Part shown: in pieces, positions 17,388 through 25,331 of the stretch
Layout of the letters: every line of letters begins with the position of its first letter
How positions within the stretch are numbered: position 1 is the stretch's first letter
Assembly (NCBI GenBank): GCA_900314535.1
Contig: OMVT01000006.1
Location: 62,001-126,000, forward strand
Direction: 5' to 3'
DNA length: 64,000 nucleotides
From: an uncultured Olsenella sp.
Lineage (GTDB): Bacteria; Actinomycetota; Coriobacteriia; Coriobacteriales; Atopobiaceae
Notes under the pieces: model-generated
The model's database searches: none
What the model saw: only the letters and a program-made list of their open reading frames with translations
Told to the model about the DNA's origin: nothing
Program-made: the position numbers and the translations under genes

Positions 17388-17417
17388 CAGGGCCCGCCTC
17401 CGAGGAGACGGGCCCTG
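17388..17417. terminator. Shared hairpin between TRIC gene and typA
   Basis: A 9-bp perfect stem (CAGGGCCCG / CGGGCCCTG) lies between two convergent stops (17359 and 17444). T tracts are weak on both strands. Confidence 0.65.
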
Positions 17418-17443
17418 TTCATTGCTTCCAGAGCGTCTTTTGC

Positions 17444-19282
17444 CTACTTGTTCACGAGGCCATGGCGGACACGCCACTTGCGGCGCTCGATCTCGGAGAG
17501 GATGCGCTTGCGCATGCGGATGTGCTTCGGCGTGATCTCGACGAGCTCGTCGTCCATGATGTACTGGAGGGCCTCCTCGAGCGTGAACGTGCGCGGCGGC
17601 GTCAGCTGGACGGCGATGTCTGCCGTCGAGGAACGCTGGTTGCCGAGGTTCTTCGTACGGGCAACATTCACGACCATGTCGCCTGGCTTCGAGCGCTCGC
17701 CGACGATCATGCCCTCATAGCACTCCGTGCCCGGCTCGATGAAGAGCGTGCCGCGGTCCTGGAGCGTGCCGAGTGCGTAGGCAACAGCCTTCTCCGTCGA
17801 CATCGAGATCATGGCACCATTGCTCCTGCCGCCGATCTCGCCGGCATAGGGGCCATACTCGAGGAACGTGTGGTAGAAGATGCCCTCGCCGTGGGTGACG
17901 TTCAGGATGCGGTTCTTGAGGCCCATGATGCCGCGGGTCGGAATCGAGAACTCGAGATGGCAGGAGAGGTCGGTCTGCTCCATGCTCGTCATGTTTCCGC
18001 CGTTGTTGCCGAAGACCTCGATGACCTTGCCGGAGTACTCGCCCGGGCACTCGACGACGGCCTGCTCGATCGGCTCCAAGCGGTTGCCGTTCTCATCCTT
18101 CTTGAAGAGGACCTTCGGGCGTCCTACCTGGAACTCGAAGCCCTCGCGGCGCATCTCCTCCATGAGGACGGAAAGATGCAGGATGCCGCGGCCAGCAACC
18201 TCGACGCCGGTCTTGTCGGGCAGCTCCTCGATGCGCATCGTGACGTTGTTCTCGCGCTCCTGCATGAGGCGCTCCTTGAGCTGGCGGCCGCCCACGATGT
18301 CGCCGTCACGGCCGACGAGAGGAGAGGTCGAAGGCTCGAAGATGATGGAGAGGGTCGGCGGATCGATCTCGATCGGCTCGAGCTCGACCGGGTTCTCCGG
18401 ATCGGTGTAGACATCGCCGATATCGGTGGAGTCGACACCGACGACAGCGCCGATATCGCCTGCGACGACCTCGTCGCACTCCTTGCGGCCGAGGTAGTCG
18501 AACGTGAAGAGCTGCTTCACCTGTGCCATGGCACGGGAGCCATCGTTCTTCACGACGAGGATGCGGTCGTTCTGATGGATCGTGCCGGAATAGACACGGC
18601 CGACGCCGATGCGGCCGACGTAGTCGGAGTGGTCGATCGTGACGACCTGCATGGCGAGCGGGCCATCCGGATCCACATCGGGGGCAGGCATGGCATCGAT
18701 GATCATGTCGAGCATCGGGTACATGTCCATGTTGCCGTCATCCGGGTCGAGGCGGGCAAATCCGTTCACGGCGGAAGCGTAGATCACGTGCTCCATGGTG
18801 AACTCGAGCTGCTCGTCCGTGGCGCCGAGGTCCATCATGAGGTCAAGGGAGTCGTTCATGGCCTTCTGGGGATCTGCGCCCTCGCGGTCGATCTTGTTGA
18901 TGACGAGCATGATCTGGAGCTTCGCGTCGATGGCATGGCGAAGGACGAAGCGGGTCTGGGGCATGGGGCCCTCAGCGGCATCGACGAGCAGGAGCGCTCC
19001 GTCTGCCATCTTGAGGACGCGCTCGACCTCGCCGCCGAAGTCGGCATGGCCCGGGGTGTCGATGACATTGATCTTGACGCCCTTGTACTCGATCGAGATG
19101 TTCTTGGACAGGATCGTGATGCCGCGCTCGCGCTCCTGGTCATTGGAGTCGAGGATGCGGTCCTGGACCTGCTGGTTCGCGCGGAAGGCGTCGGTGGCCT
19201 TCAGGAGCTTGTCGACGAGGGTCGTCTTGCCGTGGTCGACATGCGCGATGATTGCGATGTTTCTGATCTGCTTCTGCAGCAT
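17444..19282 (-). CDS. typA: Translational GTPase TypA/BipA
   Basis: Ribosome-associated GTPase of the EF-G class, linked to ribosome assembly and stress or cold growth. 612 residues from ATG 19282, preceded by AGAGAGG. G1 AHVDHGKTTLVD, switch II DTPGHADFGGEVER and G4 NKIDR are intact; the C-terminal domains include EYGPYAGEIGGRSNGAMISM and the family-specific basic end (HIRMRKRILSEIERRKWR). A longer frame reaching 19339 lacks support. It appears to be a single gene; a TATATT element at 19381-19386 could be its -10. Confidence 0.96.
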   Translation of the reverse strand: MLQKQIRNIAIIAHVDHGKTTLVDKLLKATDAFRANQQVQDRILDSNDQERERGITILSKNISIEYKGVKINVIDTPGHADFGGEVERVLKMADGALLLVDAAEGPMPQTRFVLRHAIDAKLQIMLVINKIDREGADPQKAMNDSLDLMMDLGATDEQLEFTMEHVIYASAVNGFARLDPDDGNMDMYPMLDMIIDAMPAPDVDPDGPLAMQVVTIDHSDYVGRIGVGRVYSGTIHQNDRILVVKNDGSRAMAQVKQLFTFDYLGRKECDEVVAGDIGAVVGVDSTDIGDVYTDPENPVELEPIEIDPPTLSIIFEPSTSPLVGRDGDIVGGRQLKERLMQERENNVTMRIEELPDKTGVEVAGRGILHLSVLMEEMRREGFEFQVGRPKVLFKKDENGNRLEPIEQAVVECPGEYSGKVIEVFGNNGGNMTSMEQTDLSCHLEFSIPTRGIMGLKNRILNVTHGEGIFYHTFLEYGPYAGEIGGRSNGAMISMSTEKAVAYALGTLQDRGTLFIEPGTECYEGMIVGERSKPGDMVVNVARTKNLGNQRSSTADIAVQLTPPRTFTLEEALQYIMDDELVEITPKHIRMRKRILSEIERRKWRVRHGLVNK

Positions 19283-19442
19283 TGATTGCCTCTCTAATCT
19301 CAGGGACAAAAGACGCGCACCCAGCTTCATTTCAGCCACTGCGCGCGGTTTTCAGGCCATTCAGAGGATTTACGCTTGCAAATATAGTTGATGAAGATGT
19401 GACGATGTGGCGAAGAGCCAGGCTCCACGTAAATTCTGCTGC

Positions 19443-19886
19443 CTAGATGAGCGGCTCGAGCTCTCCTGCAGGCGCAGGATCGGTCCAGGCAAACTTCTCA
19501 TGCTCCCCTCGCCCCTTGAAGAGCGAGTAGGCAGAATAGGCCTCGTAGCCCTCTTCGCCGAACTCGAGGAGCACGGCATCCTCGTAGGCGCCATCCTCGT
19601 CCTCGATGGCTCCCTCGTAGACGATTGCATAGCGCACCGGCGTGGCAAGGTCCGCCTTCGGATCCCCTCCGGCAGAGACAAGCTCGCCTACCTTGTCGTG
19701 TGCGCCCTCGATGCAGGCCTCTATCCCGTCATCCACGAACTCGTAGGATGCGGTATGGCCCGCCGCGTCCTGGACAGCAAGCATCGGCTCCACGTCCTTG
19801 CCTTCGGCCAGAAGGTCGAATGCCTGGCCCATGAGGTCGCAGGAGAGCTTGTCGAGCTCAGGCGTCACTCCTTGCTTTCTTGCCAC
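19443..19886 (-). CDS. Small acidic hypothetical protein
   Basis: No family recognised. 147 residues, GTG start at 19886 with AAGGG about 8 bases upstream. Strongly acidic, with no membrane segment or signal peptide. The C-terminal half (YAIVYEGAIEDEDGAYEDAV, LLEFGEEGYEAYSAYSLFKG) alternates hydrophobic and acidic residues like a small beta-rich domain. It follows the GntR pair by 76 bp on the same strand and may be part of their transcript; nothing indicates its role. Confidence 0.65.
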   Translation of the reverse strand: MARKQGVTPELDKLSCDLMGQAFDLLAEGKDVEPMLAVQDAAGHTASYEFVDDGIEACIEGAHDKVGELVSAGGDPKADLATPVRYAIVYEGAIEDEDGAYEDAVLLEFGEEGYEAYSAYSLFKGRGEHEKFAWTDPAPAGELEPLI

Positions 19887-19962
19887 AGCACCAACCCTTC
19901 TGCCGGCATATCCGGCGTATCTCTTCCGGACCCATTCTAGCAGGTCCTATGCGTCCGTCTCG

Positions 19963-20682
19963 TCAGTAGCGCACCGTATAGAAGCCAAGGTCGCCACGGC
20001 GCAGCGTCCGCGTGTGCTCTATGGCCTCGCCGTCCTGGTCATAGCTTATGCAGTCGTATGCCATGGCCGGCCCTCCCGGCTCCACACCGAGGAAGTGCGC
20101 ATCGTGGACGCTGAGCTCTGCGATATCGAGATGCTCAAAGGTCGCATCGACGACCTTGCCGTAGAAACCGAAGACCTCATAGAGGGAGAAGACCCCTAAG
20201 TCTATGCCCTCGAGCCTCGGGAACCTCACGAGCGGCACGACCGTGCGCTCGAGCGAGAGCGGACAGCCATCGACGCTGTTGAGCCTTCTTATCGCATAGA
20301 CAGGATCGTCTGCCTTTATCTTGAAGAGCTCTGCGTACCAGGGGCCTGCTGCCCTCGTCTCATGCGAGAGGATGCGGACCTGGGGCTTCTTGCCCTCTGC
20401 CCTCGTGCTCTGGCGGAAGCTCCTGCCATCGCCGATATCGAGAGTGCCAGGGCTGCCCTTCGTGACGAAGACGCCCTTGCCCTGGGCACGGCGGACGAGG
20501 CCTTCTGCCTCGAGCGCCGCGTAGGCATTGCGGACGGTCTGGCGCGTCGTATGGAAGATCTCGGAGAGCTCCTGCTCGGAGGGCAGCACCTCGCCCAGGC
20601 CGTAGTCGCCGTCCTCGATCTTCGTGCGGATGGCCTCGCGGACCTGCTGGTAGAGCGGCGTCCGCTTTTGCTCCTCACTCAT
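19963..20682 (-). CDS. GntR/HutC-family regulator (second of a pair)
   Basis: Predicted transcription factor: winged helix (about 10-75; PSEQELSEIFHTTRQTVRNA is the recognition region) followed by a UTRA ligand-binding domain (about 95-235, including YAIRRLNSVDGCPLSLERTVV). UTRA domains usually bind phosphosugars or related small molecules. ATG 20682 lies within the last codons of the upstream regulator (8-base overlap) and has GGAGAAGG 7 bases ahead, so translation is coupled. The ligand and targets are unknown; autoregulation of the operon is a reasonable guess. Confidence 0.88.
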   Translation of the reverse strand: MSEEQKRTPLYQQVREAIRTKIEDGDYGLGEVLPSEQELSEIFHTTRQTVRNAYAALEAEGLVRRAQGKGVFVTKGSPGTLDIGDGRSFRQSTRAEGKKPQVRILSHETRAAGPWYAELFKIKADDPVYAIRRLNSVDGCPLSLERTVVPLVRFPRLEGIDLGVFSLYEVFGFYGKVVDATFEHLDIAELSVHDAHFLGVEPGGPAMAYDCISYDQDGEAIEHTRTLRRGDLGFYTVRY

Positions 20683-21439
20683 CCGCAATCACCTTCTCCG
20701 GAATCTCATGCCCACGCGAGAGATGCTCCTGGCGCGCATAGAACGTATAGCGGTCGGAGCGGATGGCGGCCTTGAAGTACTCGACAGGGGTCCTCTCCTC
20801 TGTCTCGGAGACGCCGGTCTGGAAGTAGACGGGGTCTCCTTCGGCAAGCCCCAGCTCCTCTGCCTCATCTGCGTCGACACGGGTGATCGAGAGGCGCTCC
20901 TCGCCGTGCGGCAGCGTGATGCCGTACTCCTGACGAAGCGTATCGAAGAGCGAGCGCTCCTGGAAATCGTATTTTTCGATGCCAGGGCAGACCGCCACAT
21001 TGATATAGACCGTCTCGATCATGCAGGGAAGATCGTCTATGAGGCGGACACGCCTGAGCTCGAAGATCGGGTCTCCTTCCTCGAGCCTGAGCTTGTGGGC
21101 AACGTGGGCATCTGCGACCTCGCTCTTTGCCCAGAGCACCTTGGAGGAGGGAGTCTTGCCGACAGCACGCACGGTATCGCTGTAGCCGTTGTAGCCACGG
21201 CAGTTCGATTCCGGCCGCCTCATCGCGACATAGGTGCCAGAGCCTCCCCTGCTCTCGAGCACATGGCGGGCAATGAGCTCGCGCAGCGCCGCCCTGAGGG
21301 CTGTGCGCGAGATGCCCCACTCATCGGTGAGCGTCCGCTCGGCGGGCAGGCGATCGCCTTCCTTGAGGCCAGCTGCATCAAGATAGGCAAGTATGTTCTC
21401 GAATGCCGCCTCGGAAGGGGCGACCCTGCGTTCAGCCAT
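20675..21439 (-). CDS. GntR/HutC-family regulator (first of a pair)
   Basis: A second GntR/UTRA protein, 254 residues, only distantly similar to its neighbour. Helix-turn-helix at about 25-75 (LPAERTLTDEWGISRTALRAA), then a linker and UTRA domain (FELRRVRLIDDLPCMIETVY). ATG 21437-21439 overlaps the stop of the preceding gene as TGATG, with GAAGAAAG upstream. Two paralogous UTRA regulators encoded head to tail with overlaps is uncommon; they could form a heterodimer or respond to two related ligands. There is no transport or catabolic gene beside them to suggest the ligand. Confidence 0.88.
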   Translation of the reverse strand: MAERRVAPSEAAFENILAYLDAAGLKEGDRLPAERTLTDEWGISRTALRAALRELIARHVLESRGGSGTYVAMRRPESNCRGYNGYSDTVRAVGKTPSSKVLWAKSEVADAHVAHKLRLEEGDPIFELRRVRLIDDLPCMIETVYINVAVCPGIEKYDFQERSLFDTLRQEYGITLPHGEERLSITRVDADEAEELGLAEGDPVYFQTGVSETEERTPVEYFKAAIRSDRYTFYARQEHLSRGHEIPEKVIADE

Positions 21440-22134
21440 CAAGCTTTCTTTCTTCTGGTCTTGTCGAGGAGCTTCTGATATCCCGCACGGAAGCTCTCGG
21501 AAGTCTTGCCCGTTGCATCGGCTGCAGGCACGACGCCGTGCTCGTCCGAGACAAGGAAGTACTCAGCAGCATCTACGCTGCCTTCGAGATAGGCAGAAGC
21601 GAGGTCCGGCATGCGCACGACCGGCATGCCCAAGGTCTGGGCAAGGTCCTGGATGAGGGAGGTGGCACCAGCCACGCGCTCCTCGGGACCGGCGCCCAAG
21701 ATCAGGGTTCCATCCGGACGAACGGCCCAGAACGTCTCGGGGGCAATGGCGGTCTCCTCGAACTCGCGCCTCGACTTGAGCGCACGGATGGCAAGCTCGC
21801 GGGCGGCGGTCTCCTGGAGCGGCTCGTAGGGCCCTACCGTCATGGCAGCACGGCCTTCTTCGTCGACGATGATCATGAGGACGCCGAAAGGATGGGCCGC
21901 AGAGCCTTCCTCGAGCGTCCACTCGATGTGCTGCTTGGCCCATTCGAGGAGCGTGCCACGCAGAGGCGCACCCTGGATCCTTCTTGCTCCGAGCGCCCGC
22001 ATATGGCGGTTCTCGAGCGGCAGCTTCTGGTCGTAGAGCCTCCAGCGGCAGACCAGGGCAGGCTTGCCGAGCGTGAAGTCCTTCATATCAGGTTCCGGGG
22101 CAGCCTTGTTCTGGCTTTCATCCTTCGTATCCAC
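21439..22134 (-). CDS. Unrecognised protein leading the GntR pair operon
   Basis: No confident family. 231 residues, GTG start at 22134 after GGGAGCC. The body has the feel of an alpha/beta enzyme: LLEWAKQHIEWTLEEGSAAH, then FGVLMIIVDEEGRAAMTVGP, then FWAVRPDGTLILGAGPEER and a late segment YFLVSDEHGVVPAADATGK. The last resembles the end of class IV (branched-chain/D-amino acid) aminotransferases, but a PLP lysine cannot be placed, so this is only a hint. The C-terminus is basic. Its stop overlaps the next start (TGATG), tying it to the two regulators. Confidence 0.6.
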   Translation of the reverse strand: MDTKDESQNKAAPEPDMKDFTLGKPALVCRWRLYDQKLPLENRHMRALGARRIQGAPLRGTLLEWAKQHIEWTLEEGSAAHPFGVLMIIVDEEGRAAMTVGPYEPLQETAARELAIRALKSRREFEETAIAPETFWAVRPDGTLILGAGPEERVAGATSLIQDLAQTLGMPVVRMPDLASAYLEGSVDAAEYFLVSDEHGVVPAADATGKTSESFRAGYQKLLDKTRRKKA

Positions 22135-22189
22135 AGGCAGGCTCCCTTCCTTCTTCTCATATCTTCATACCAAAGCTTACAACGAACAG

Positions 22190-22217
22190 TTGCGCCTGTG
22201 CACAGAACGCGTATCGT
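22190..22217 (+). promoter_or_regulatory. Candidate promoter of gluQ
   Basis: TTGCGC (22190-22195), a 16-base spacer, then TATCGT (22212-22217), 40 bases before the gluQ start and divergent from the regulator operon. Confidence 0.45.
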
Positions 22218-22256
22218 AGGCATGCCAGATCAAGCATCTGCACAGGAAGGAGAGAC

Positions 22257-23246
22257 ATGGAGGAGAAGGTGATACGTGGGCGCTTTGCACCGACGCCTTC
22301 GGGCCGCATGCATGCTGGCAACATCATGGCTGCCCTCCTGGCCTGGCTCTCCTGCAGAAGCGAAGGCGGCACTATGGTGCTCAGGATCGAGGACCTGGAT
22401 CCCAGAGCCCAGGACCGGAAGAACGCCGAGCTCCTGATGGACGACCTCTCCTGGCTCGGTCTTGGGTGGGACGAAGGCCCCTTCTATCAGAGCGAGCGGC
22501 GCGATATCTACCGCGAGGCCATTGCAGAGCTCAGAGAGCGTGGCCTCACCTATCCCTGCTTCTGCACGCGCGCAGAGCTCCATGCTGCAGCCGCTCCCCA
22601 TGCATCGGATGGCACCTATATCTATCAGGGCACCTGCCGCCATCTCACGAAGGAGGAGGTGGCCAGGAAGTCTGCCGAAAGGCGTCCGGCAACCCGCCTC
22701 ATCGTGCCTGATGCAGATGATCCCAGAGGAACGATTTCATTCACGGATGCTGTCTATGGACCGCAGTCAGAGGTCCTTGCCCGCGACTGCGGCGATTTCC
22801 TGATCGAGCGCTCGGACGGCGTCCCTGCCTACCAGCTTGCAGTCGTCGTAGACGATGCCCTGATGGGCGTCACGGAAGTCGTGCGCGGCCATGACCTGCT
22901 AGGGTCGTGTGCACGCCAGATCTACCTGCAGCGCCTCTTCGGCTACCCCGAGCCTGCCTACGCCCATGTGCCGCTCCTCATTGCCCCTTCTGGCAGGAGG
23001 CTCTCGAAGCGCGACCATGACCTGGACCTCGGCGTCATGCGCGAGCGGGCAGGACGTCCTGGCCCCATCATCGGCGCTCTGGCAGCAGCGGTCGGTCTCG
23101 CAGAACCCGGCGAAGAGGTTCTGCCAGAGAACCTCATGTCCCGCTTCTCCTGGGAGAAGGTCCGTGCGCATCGCGCAGATATTGTGGCGAATGCCCAATT
23201 TCTTGCAGGCCCTCCCCTTGTAGGCAACCACGCAAGTGGGGTATGA
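22257..23246 (+). CDS. gluQ: Glutamyl-Q tRNA(Asp) synthetase
   Basis: Truncated paralogue of glutamyl-tRNA synthetase that attaches glutamate to queuosine in tRNA-Asp. 329 residues, the expected size without an anticodon-binding domain. The HIGH-like motif is in GRFAPTPSGRMHAGN (8-22), the zinc-binding region includes YPCFCTRAEL and CRHL, and the KMSKS-like motif is RLSKRDHDLDLG. AGGAGAGAC precedes ATG 22257. A short GluRS-like enzyme not linked to a queuosine gene could in principle have another tRNA target; no queuosine genes are in the window. Confidence 0.9.
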   Translation: MEEKVIRGRFAPTPSGRMHAGNIMAALLAWLSCRSEGGTMVLRIEDLDPRAQDRKNAELLMDDLSWLGLGWDEGPFYQSERRDIYREAIAELRERGLTYPCFCTRAELHAAAAPHASDGTYIYQGTCRHLTKEEVARKSAERRPATRLIVPDADDPRGTISFTDAVYGPQSEVLARDCGDFLIERSDGVPAYQLAVVVDDALMGVTEVVRGHDLLGSCARQIYLQRLFGYPEPAYAHVPLLIAPSGRRLSKRDHDLDLGVMRERAGRPGPIIGALAAAVGLAEPGEEVLPENLMSRFSWEKVRAHRADIVANAQFLAGPPLVGNHASGV

Positions 23247-23247
23247 T
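23218..23247 (+). promoter_or_regulatory. Promoter of tRNA-Ser(GCT), inside gluQ 3' end
   Basis: TTGTAG (23218-23223), an 18-base spacer and TATGAT (23242-23247), 15 bases before the mature tRNA. Confidence 0.55.
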
Positions 23248-23262
23248 GCTTGAGCACCTATT

Positions 23263-23353
23263 GGAGAGCTGACCGAGTGGCCGAAGGTGCTCGCCTGCTA
23301 AGCGAGTATAGGACACAATCCTATCTGGGGTTCGAATCCCCAGCTCTCCGCCA
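23263..23353 (+). tRNA. tRNA-Ser(GCT)
   Basis: 91-nt class II tRNA with encoded CCA. GGAGAGC/GCTCTCC acceptor stem, anticodon loop CTGCTAA giving GCT (reads AGC/AGU), long variable arm, GTTCGAATC T-loop. Confidence 0.96.
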
Positions 23354-23361
23354 GCATATGA

Positions 23362-23394
23362 CAGGGACTGCGCGAAAGCGTGGTCCCTTTTTCT
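23362..23394 (+). terminator. Terminator after tRNA-Ser(GCT)
   Basis: AGGGAC/GTCCCT stem with an inner GCGC-GAAA-GCG hairpin, followed by TTTTTCTTT. Confidence 0.85.
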
Positions 23395-23465
23395 TTGGCC
23401 TGAACCCAGCCACATGCAGTCTTTTGCCTCATAGCATGCCCATCAGAATCCAGCGCACATGAAGA

Positions 23466-23501
23466 TGCCTCCCCTCTCCTGCATCCAGGAAAGGGGAGGC
23501 A
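23466..23501 (-). terminator. Hairpin after the formate/nitrite transporter
   Basis: A long stem (TGCCTCCCCT... with ...AGGGGAGGCA, 16 bp with one mismatch, 4-base loop) 33 bases beyond the stop; only a weak T tract follows (TCTTC). Confidence 0.7.
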
Positions 23502-23533
23502 GCGTCCAGCAATCGGAGATCTTGCCCTCGAGG

Positions 23534-24295
23534 CTAGTCCATCTTCTGGCCCAGGAAGTAGGGCACCGCCACGAAGCAGATGCCGCCGACCATGTTGCCC
23601 AAGGTCACGGTGATCAGGTTGTAGAAGTAGCCAACAAGAGACACCGCCTGGCCGGCAGGATCGAGGAGCGCCACCGTGAGCTGCGTCATGTTGGCAACAG
23701 AGTGCTCGAAGCCGCAGGTGATGAAGGCAAAGAGGCACCAGAATACCATGATGAGCTTCGCGGCATCGTTCGTGGTCCTGAAGGAGCACCACACTGCCAG
23801 GCAGACGAGGATATTGCAGAGGATGCCACGTATGAAGAGCGGGACGAAGGCGGCACTCATCTTGCCAGCAGCGGCCGTCGAGAGGAAGGTGGAGGTCGCC
23901 TCGCCGTTGAGCCCCGAGAAGTGGAAGAGAAGCGCCAGGACCGCCGCTCCCGCGAGGTTTCCAAGCCAGCAGACGATCCAGACCTTCGCGGCATCTGCCA
24001 GCGTGACCGTCTTCTTCATGATGCCGAGGCTCATGACCATGGTGTTGCCGGTGAAGAGCTCGGAGCCGGCGATAACGACCAGGGAGAGGGCAATGCCGAA
24101 GGAGACGCCCATGACGGTCTTGGTGGCAGGAGAGCCGGCAAGCTGTCCGCCAATCACGTTGATGAGGATATTGCCGAATCCGATGTAGGCACCTGCCAGC
24201 ATCGAGAGGACGAAATAGCCAATCGGGTTCTTCGAGAGCATCGCTCTCTTTCCTGCTGCCGCCTTGGAAGCGGCGGTCACCTCTGCTGCGTACAT
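23534..24295 (-). CDS. Formate/nitrite transporter family channel
   Basis: Pentameric aquaporin-like channel for formate, nitrite or another small monovalent anion. From ATG 24295 (AGGAGCC precedes it) the protein has 253 residues with six hydrophobic helices. Family signatures are present: LAGAYIGFGNILINVIGG in helix 1, GSELFTGNTMVM (the second family signature region), the conserved mid-protein histidine in GFEHSVANM, and GGICFVAVPYFLG near the end. In an anaerobic fermenter, formate export is a likely job, but no pyruvate-formate lyase is nearby. It is transcribed alone. Confidence 0.92.
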   Translation of the reverse strand: MYAAEVTAASKAAAGKRAMLSKNPIGYFVLSMLAGAYIGFGNILINVIGGQLAGSPATKTVMGVSFGIALSLVVIAGSELFTGNTMVMSLGIMKKTVTLADAAKVWIVCWLGNLAGAAVLALLFHFSGLNGEATSTFLSTAAAGKMSAAFVPLFIRGILCNILVCLAVWCSFRTTNDAAKLIMVFWCLFAFITCGFEHSVANMTQLTVALLDPAGQAVSLVGYFYNLITVTLGNMVGGICFVAVPYFLGQKMD

Positions 24296-24299
24296 GCGC

Positions 24300-24635
24300 G
24301 GCTCCTGTCTGATCGTCTTTTTTGAGACACGGTACGAACAATCTATCATGAGATGCGTTGCCCTGATGTCACAAAGCCCGCAGATGCTTGGAGCCTTATA
24401 TCGCTTTGGAGCCCAGGACGGCAGCAGATGCCTATATCCAGGGCCGACAGGAGACCATCAGGCAGGCAGCAAACCCCTGTCACAGAATGTGCACATATCG
24501 GATCTGCCAGAATCCGTACATGCAGCAGCCTCATGAAATCCCAGAAATATGCCCTTCAACAGGCATGATACAACTGCTGCCCCTGCAGAGGCTTTGCCTT
24601 CATCGGGTGCAGACGAACTTTTTTCCTCATCGCCC
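24300..24635. other. Gap between transporter and tRNA-Arg, no gene seen
   Basis: About 335 bases with no supportable ORF in any frame. It must include the transporter's promoter (minus strand). A pair of TTGGAGCC direct repeats lies at about 24390-24415. No strong hairpin or known operator was recognised. Confidence 0.5.
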
Positions 24636-24664
24636 TTGACTCAGGAGGGCTTCCGGGGCATTAT
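24636..24664 (+). promoter_or_regulatory. Promoter of tRNA-Arg(ACG)
   Basis: TTGACT (24636-24641), a 17-base spacer and CATTAT (24659-24664), 13 bases before the mature tRNA. This is the best sigma-70-type match in the window. Confidence 0.7.
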
Positions 24665-24677
24665 ATCTACTTGCTTC

Positions 24678-24754
24678 GCGGCGTTACCTCAGCTGGATAG
24701 AGGAACTGACTACGAATCAGTCTGTCATAGGTTCGAATCCTATACGCCGCACCA
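24678..24754 (+). tRNA. tRNA-Arg(ACG)
   Basis: 77 nt with encoded CCA. GCGGCGT/ACGCCGC acceptor stem; anticodon loop CTACGAA gives ACG, normally edited to ICG to read CGU/CGC/CGA; GTTCGAATC T-loop. Confidence 0.96.
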
Positions 24755-24764
24755 GCGAATGTTC

Positions 24765-24791
24765 AGAGCCTCTCTTGAGGGGCTCTTTTCA
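24765..24791 (+). terminator. Terminator after tRNA-Arg(ACG)
   Basis: AGAGCCTCT / AGGGGCTCT stem with CTTG loop and a TTTT tract. Confidence 0.85.
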
Positions 24792-24794
24792 TAT

Positions 24795-25187
24795 CTACGC
24801 ACGCCTATAGGCGTCTTCCCCGTCCGAGATCCTGAAGACAGCGCATGCTGGCCCGAATGCCCTGAAGTCGTAGGCGATATCATTCCTGTCGAGATAGTCC
24901 ATGAGGTCCGCAAGCACACGGTAGGGCGCAATCTCGAAGAAGCGTTCCACGGCAGAAGGCAGCCCTTCCCCATCCGTGCCGAAGGCATCTGCTGCTGCCT
25001 CGATGAAGAGGGGCTTTATGAGCATCTGCTGCACATGGTAGGGCTCGCCGAAGACGGAGCGCGTGAGCGCCCCTGCCGTCCTCTCCTGGATCCAGAGTCC
25101 ATCTGCATCTCTCCAGAGGCCCACCTCGCGATGCTCGCCATCTGTCTCCCGTACGAACAGGGTCTGTGCCTTCATCTCGTCTGTCAT
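24795..25187 (-). CDS. Small hypothetical protein
   Basis: No family recognised. 130 residues from ATG 25187, which has a strong GGAGGAGG site; longer frames are not supported. Soluble and acidic with no signal peptide. A short central region (RVLADLMDYLDRNDIAYDFR) looks helical, and the rest alternates like a beta-rich fold. The gene is convergent with tRNA-Arg(ACG) and downstream of serS on the same strand, but a strong terminator separates it from serS. Confidence 0.7.
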   Translation of the reverse strand: MTDEMKAQTLFVRETDGEHREVGLWRDADGLWIQERTAGALTRSVFGEPYHVQQMLIKPLFIEAAADAFGTDGEGLPSAVERFFEIAPYRVLADLMDYLDRNDIAYDFRAFGPACAVFRISDGEDAYRRA

Positions 25188-25273
25188 CGAAACCTCCTCC
25201 ACGCGTTTTCTTTCCAGATCTCATGATACGCCTAACAGGAGGATGAATAGAACAGATGTTCTAAGATTTTCCG

Positions 25274-25303
25274 AAAAGAGAGGGAGCCGTGAGGCTCCCT
25301 CTC
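25274..25303 (-). terminator. Terminator after serS
   Basis: Perfect 11-bp stem (25278-25288 with 25293-25303, 4-base loop) followed by TTTTCGG on the minus strand. Confidence 0.88.
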
Positions 25304-25331
25304 TCCCAGCTCATATGTATCTGATGCACCC

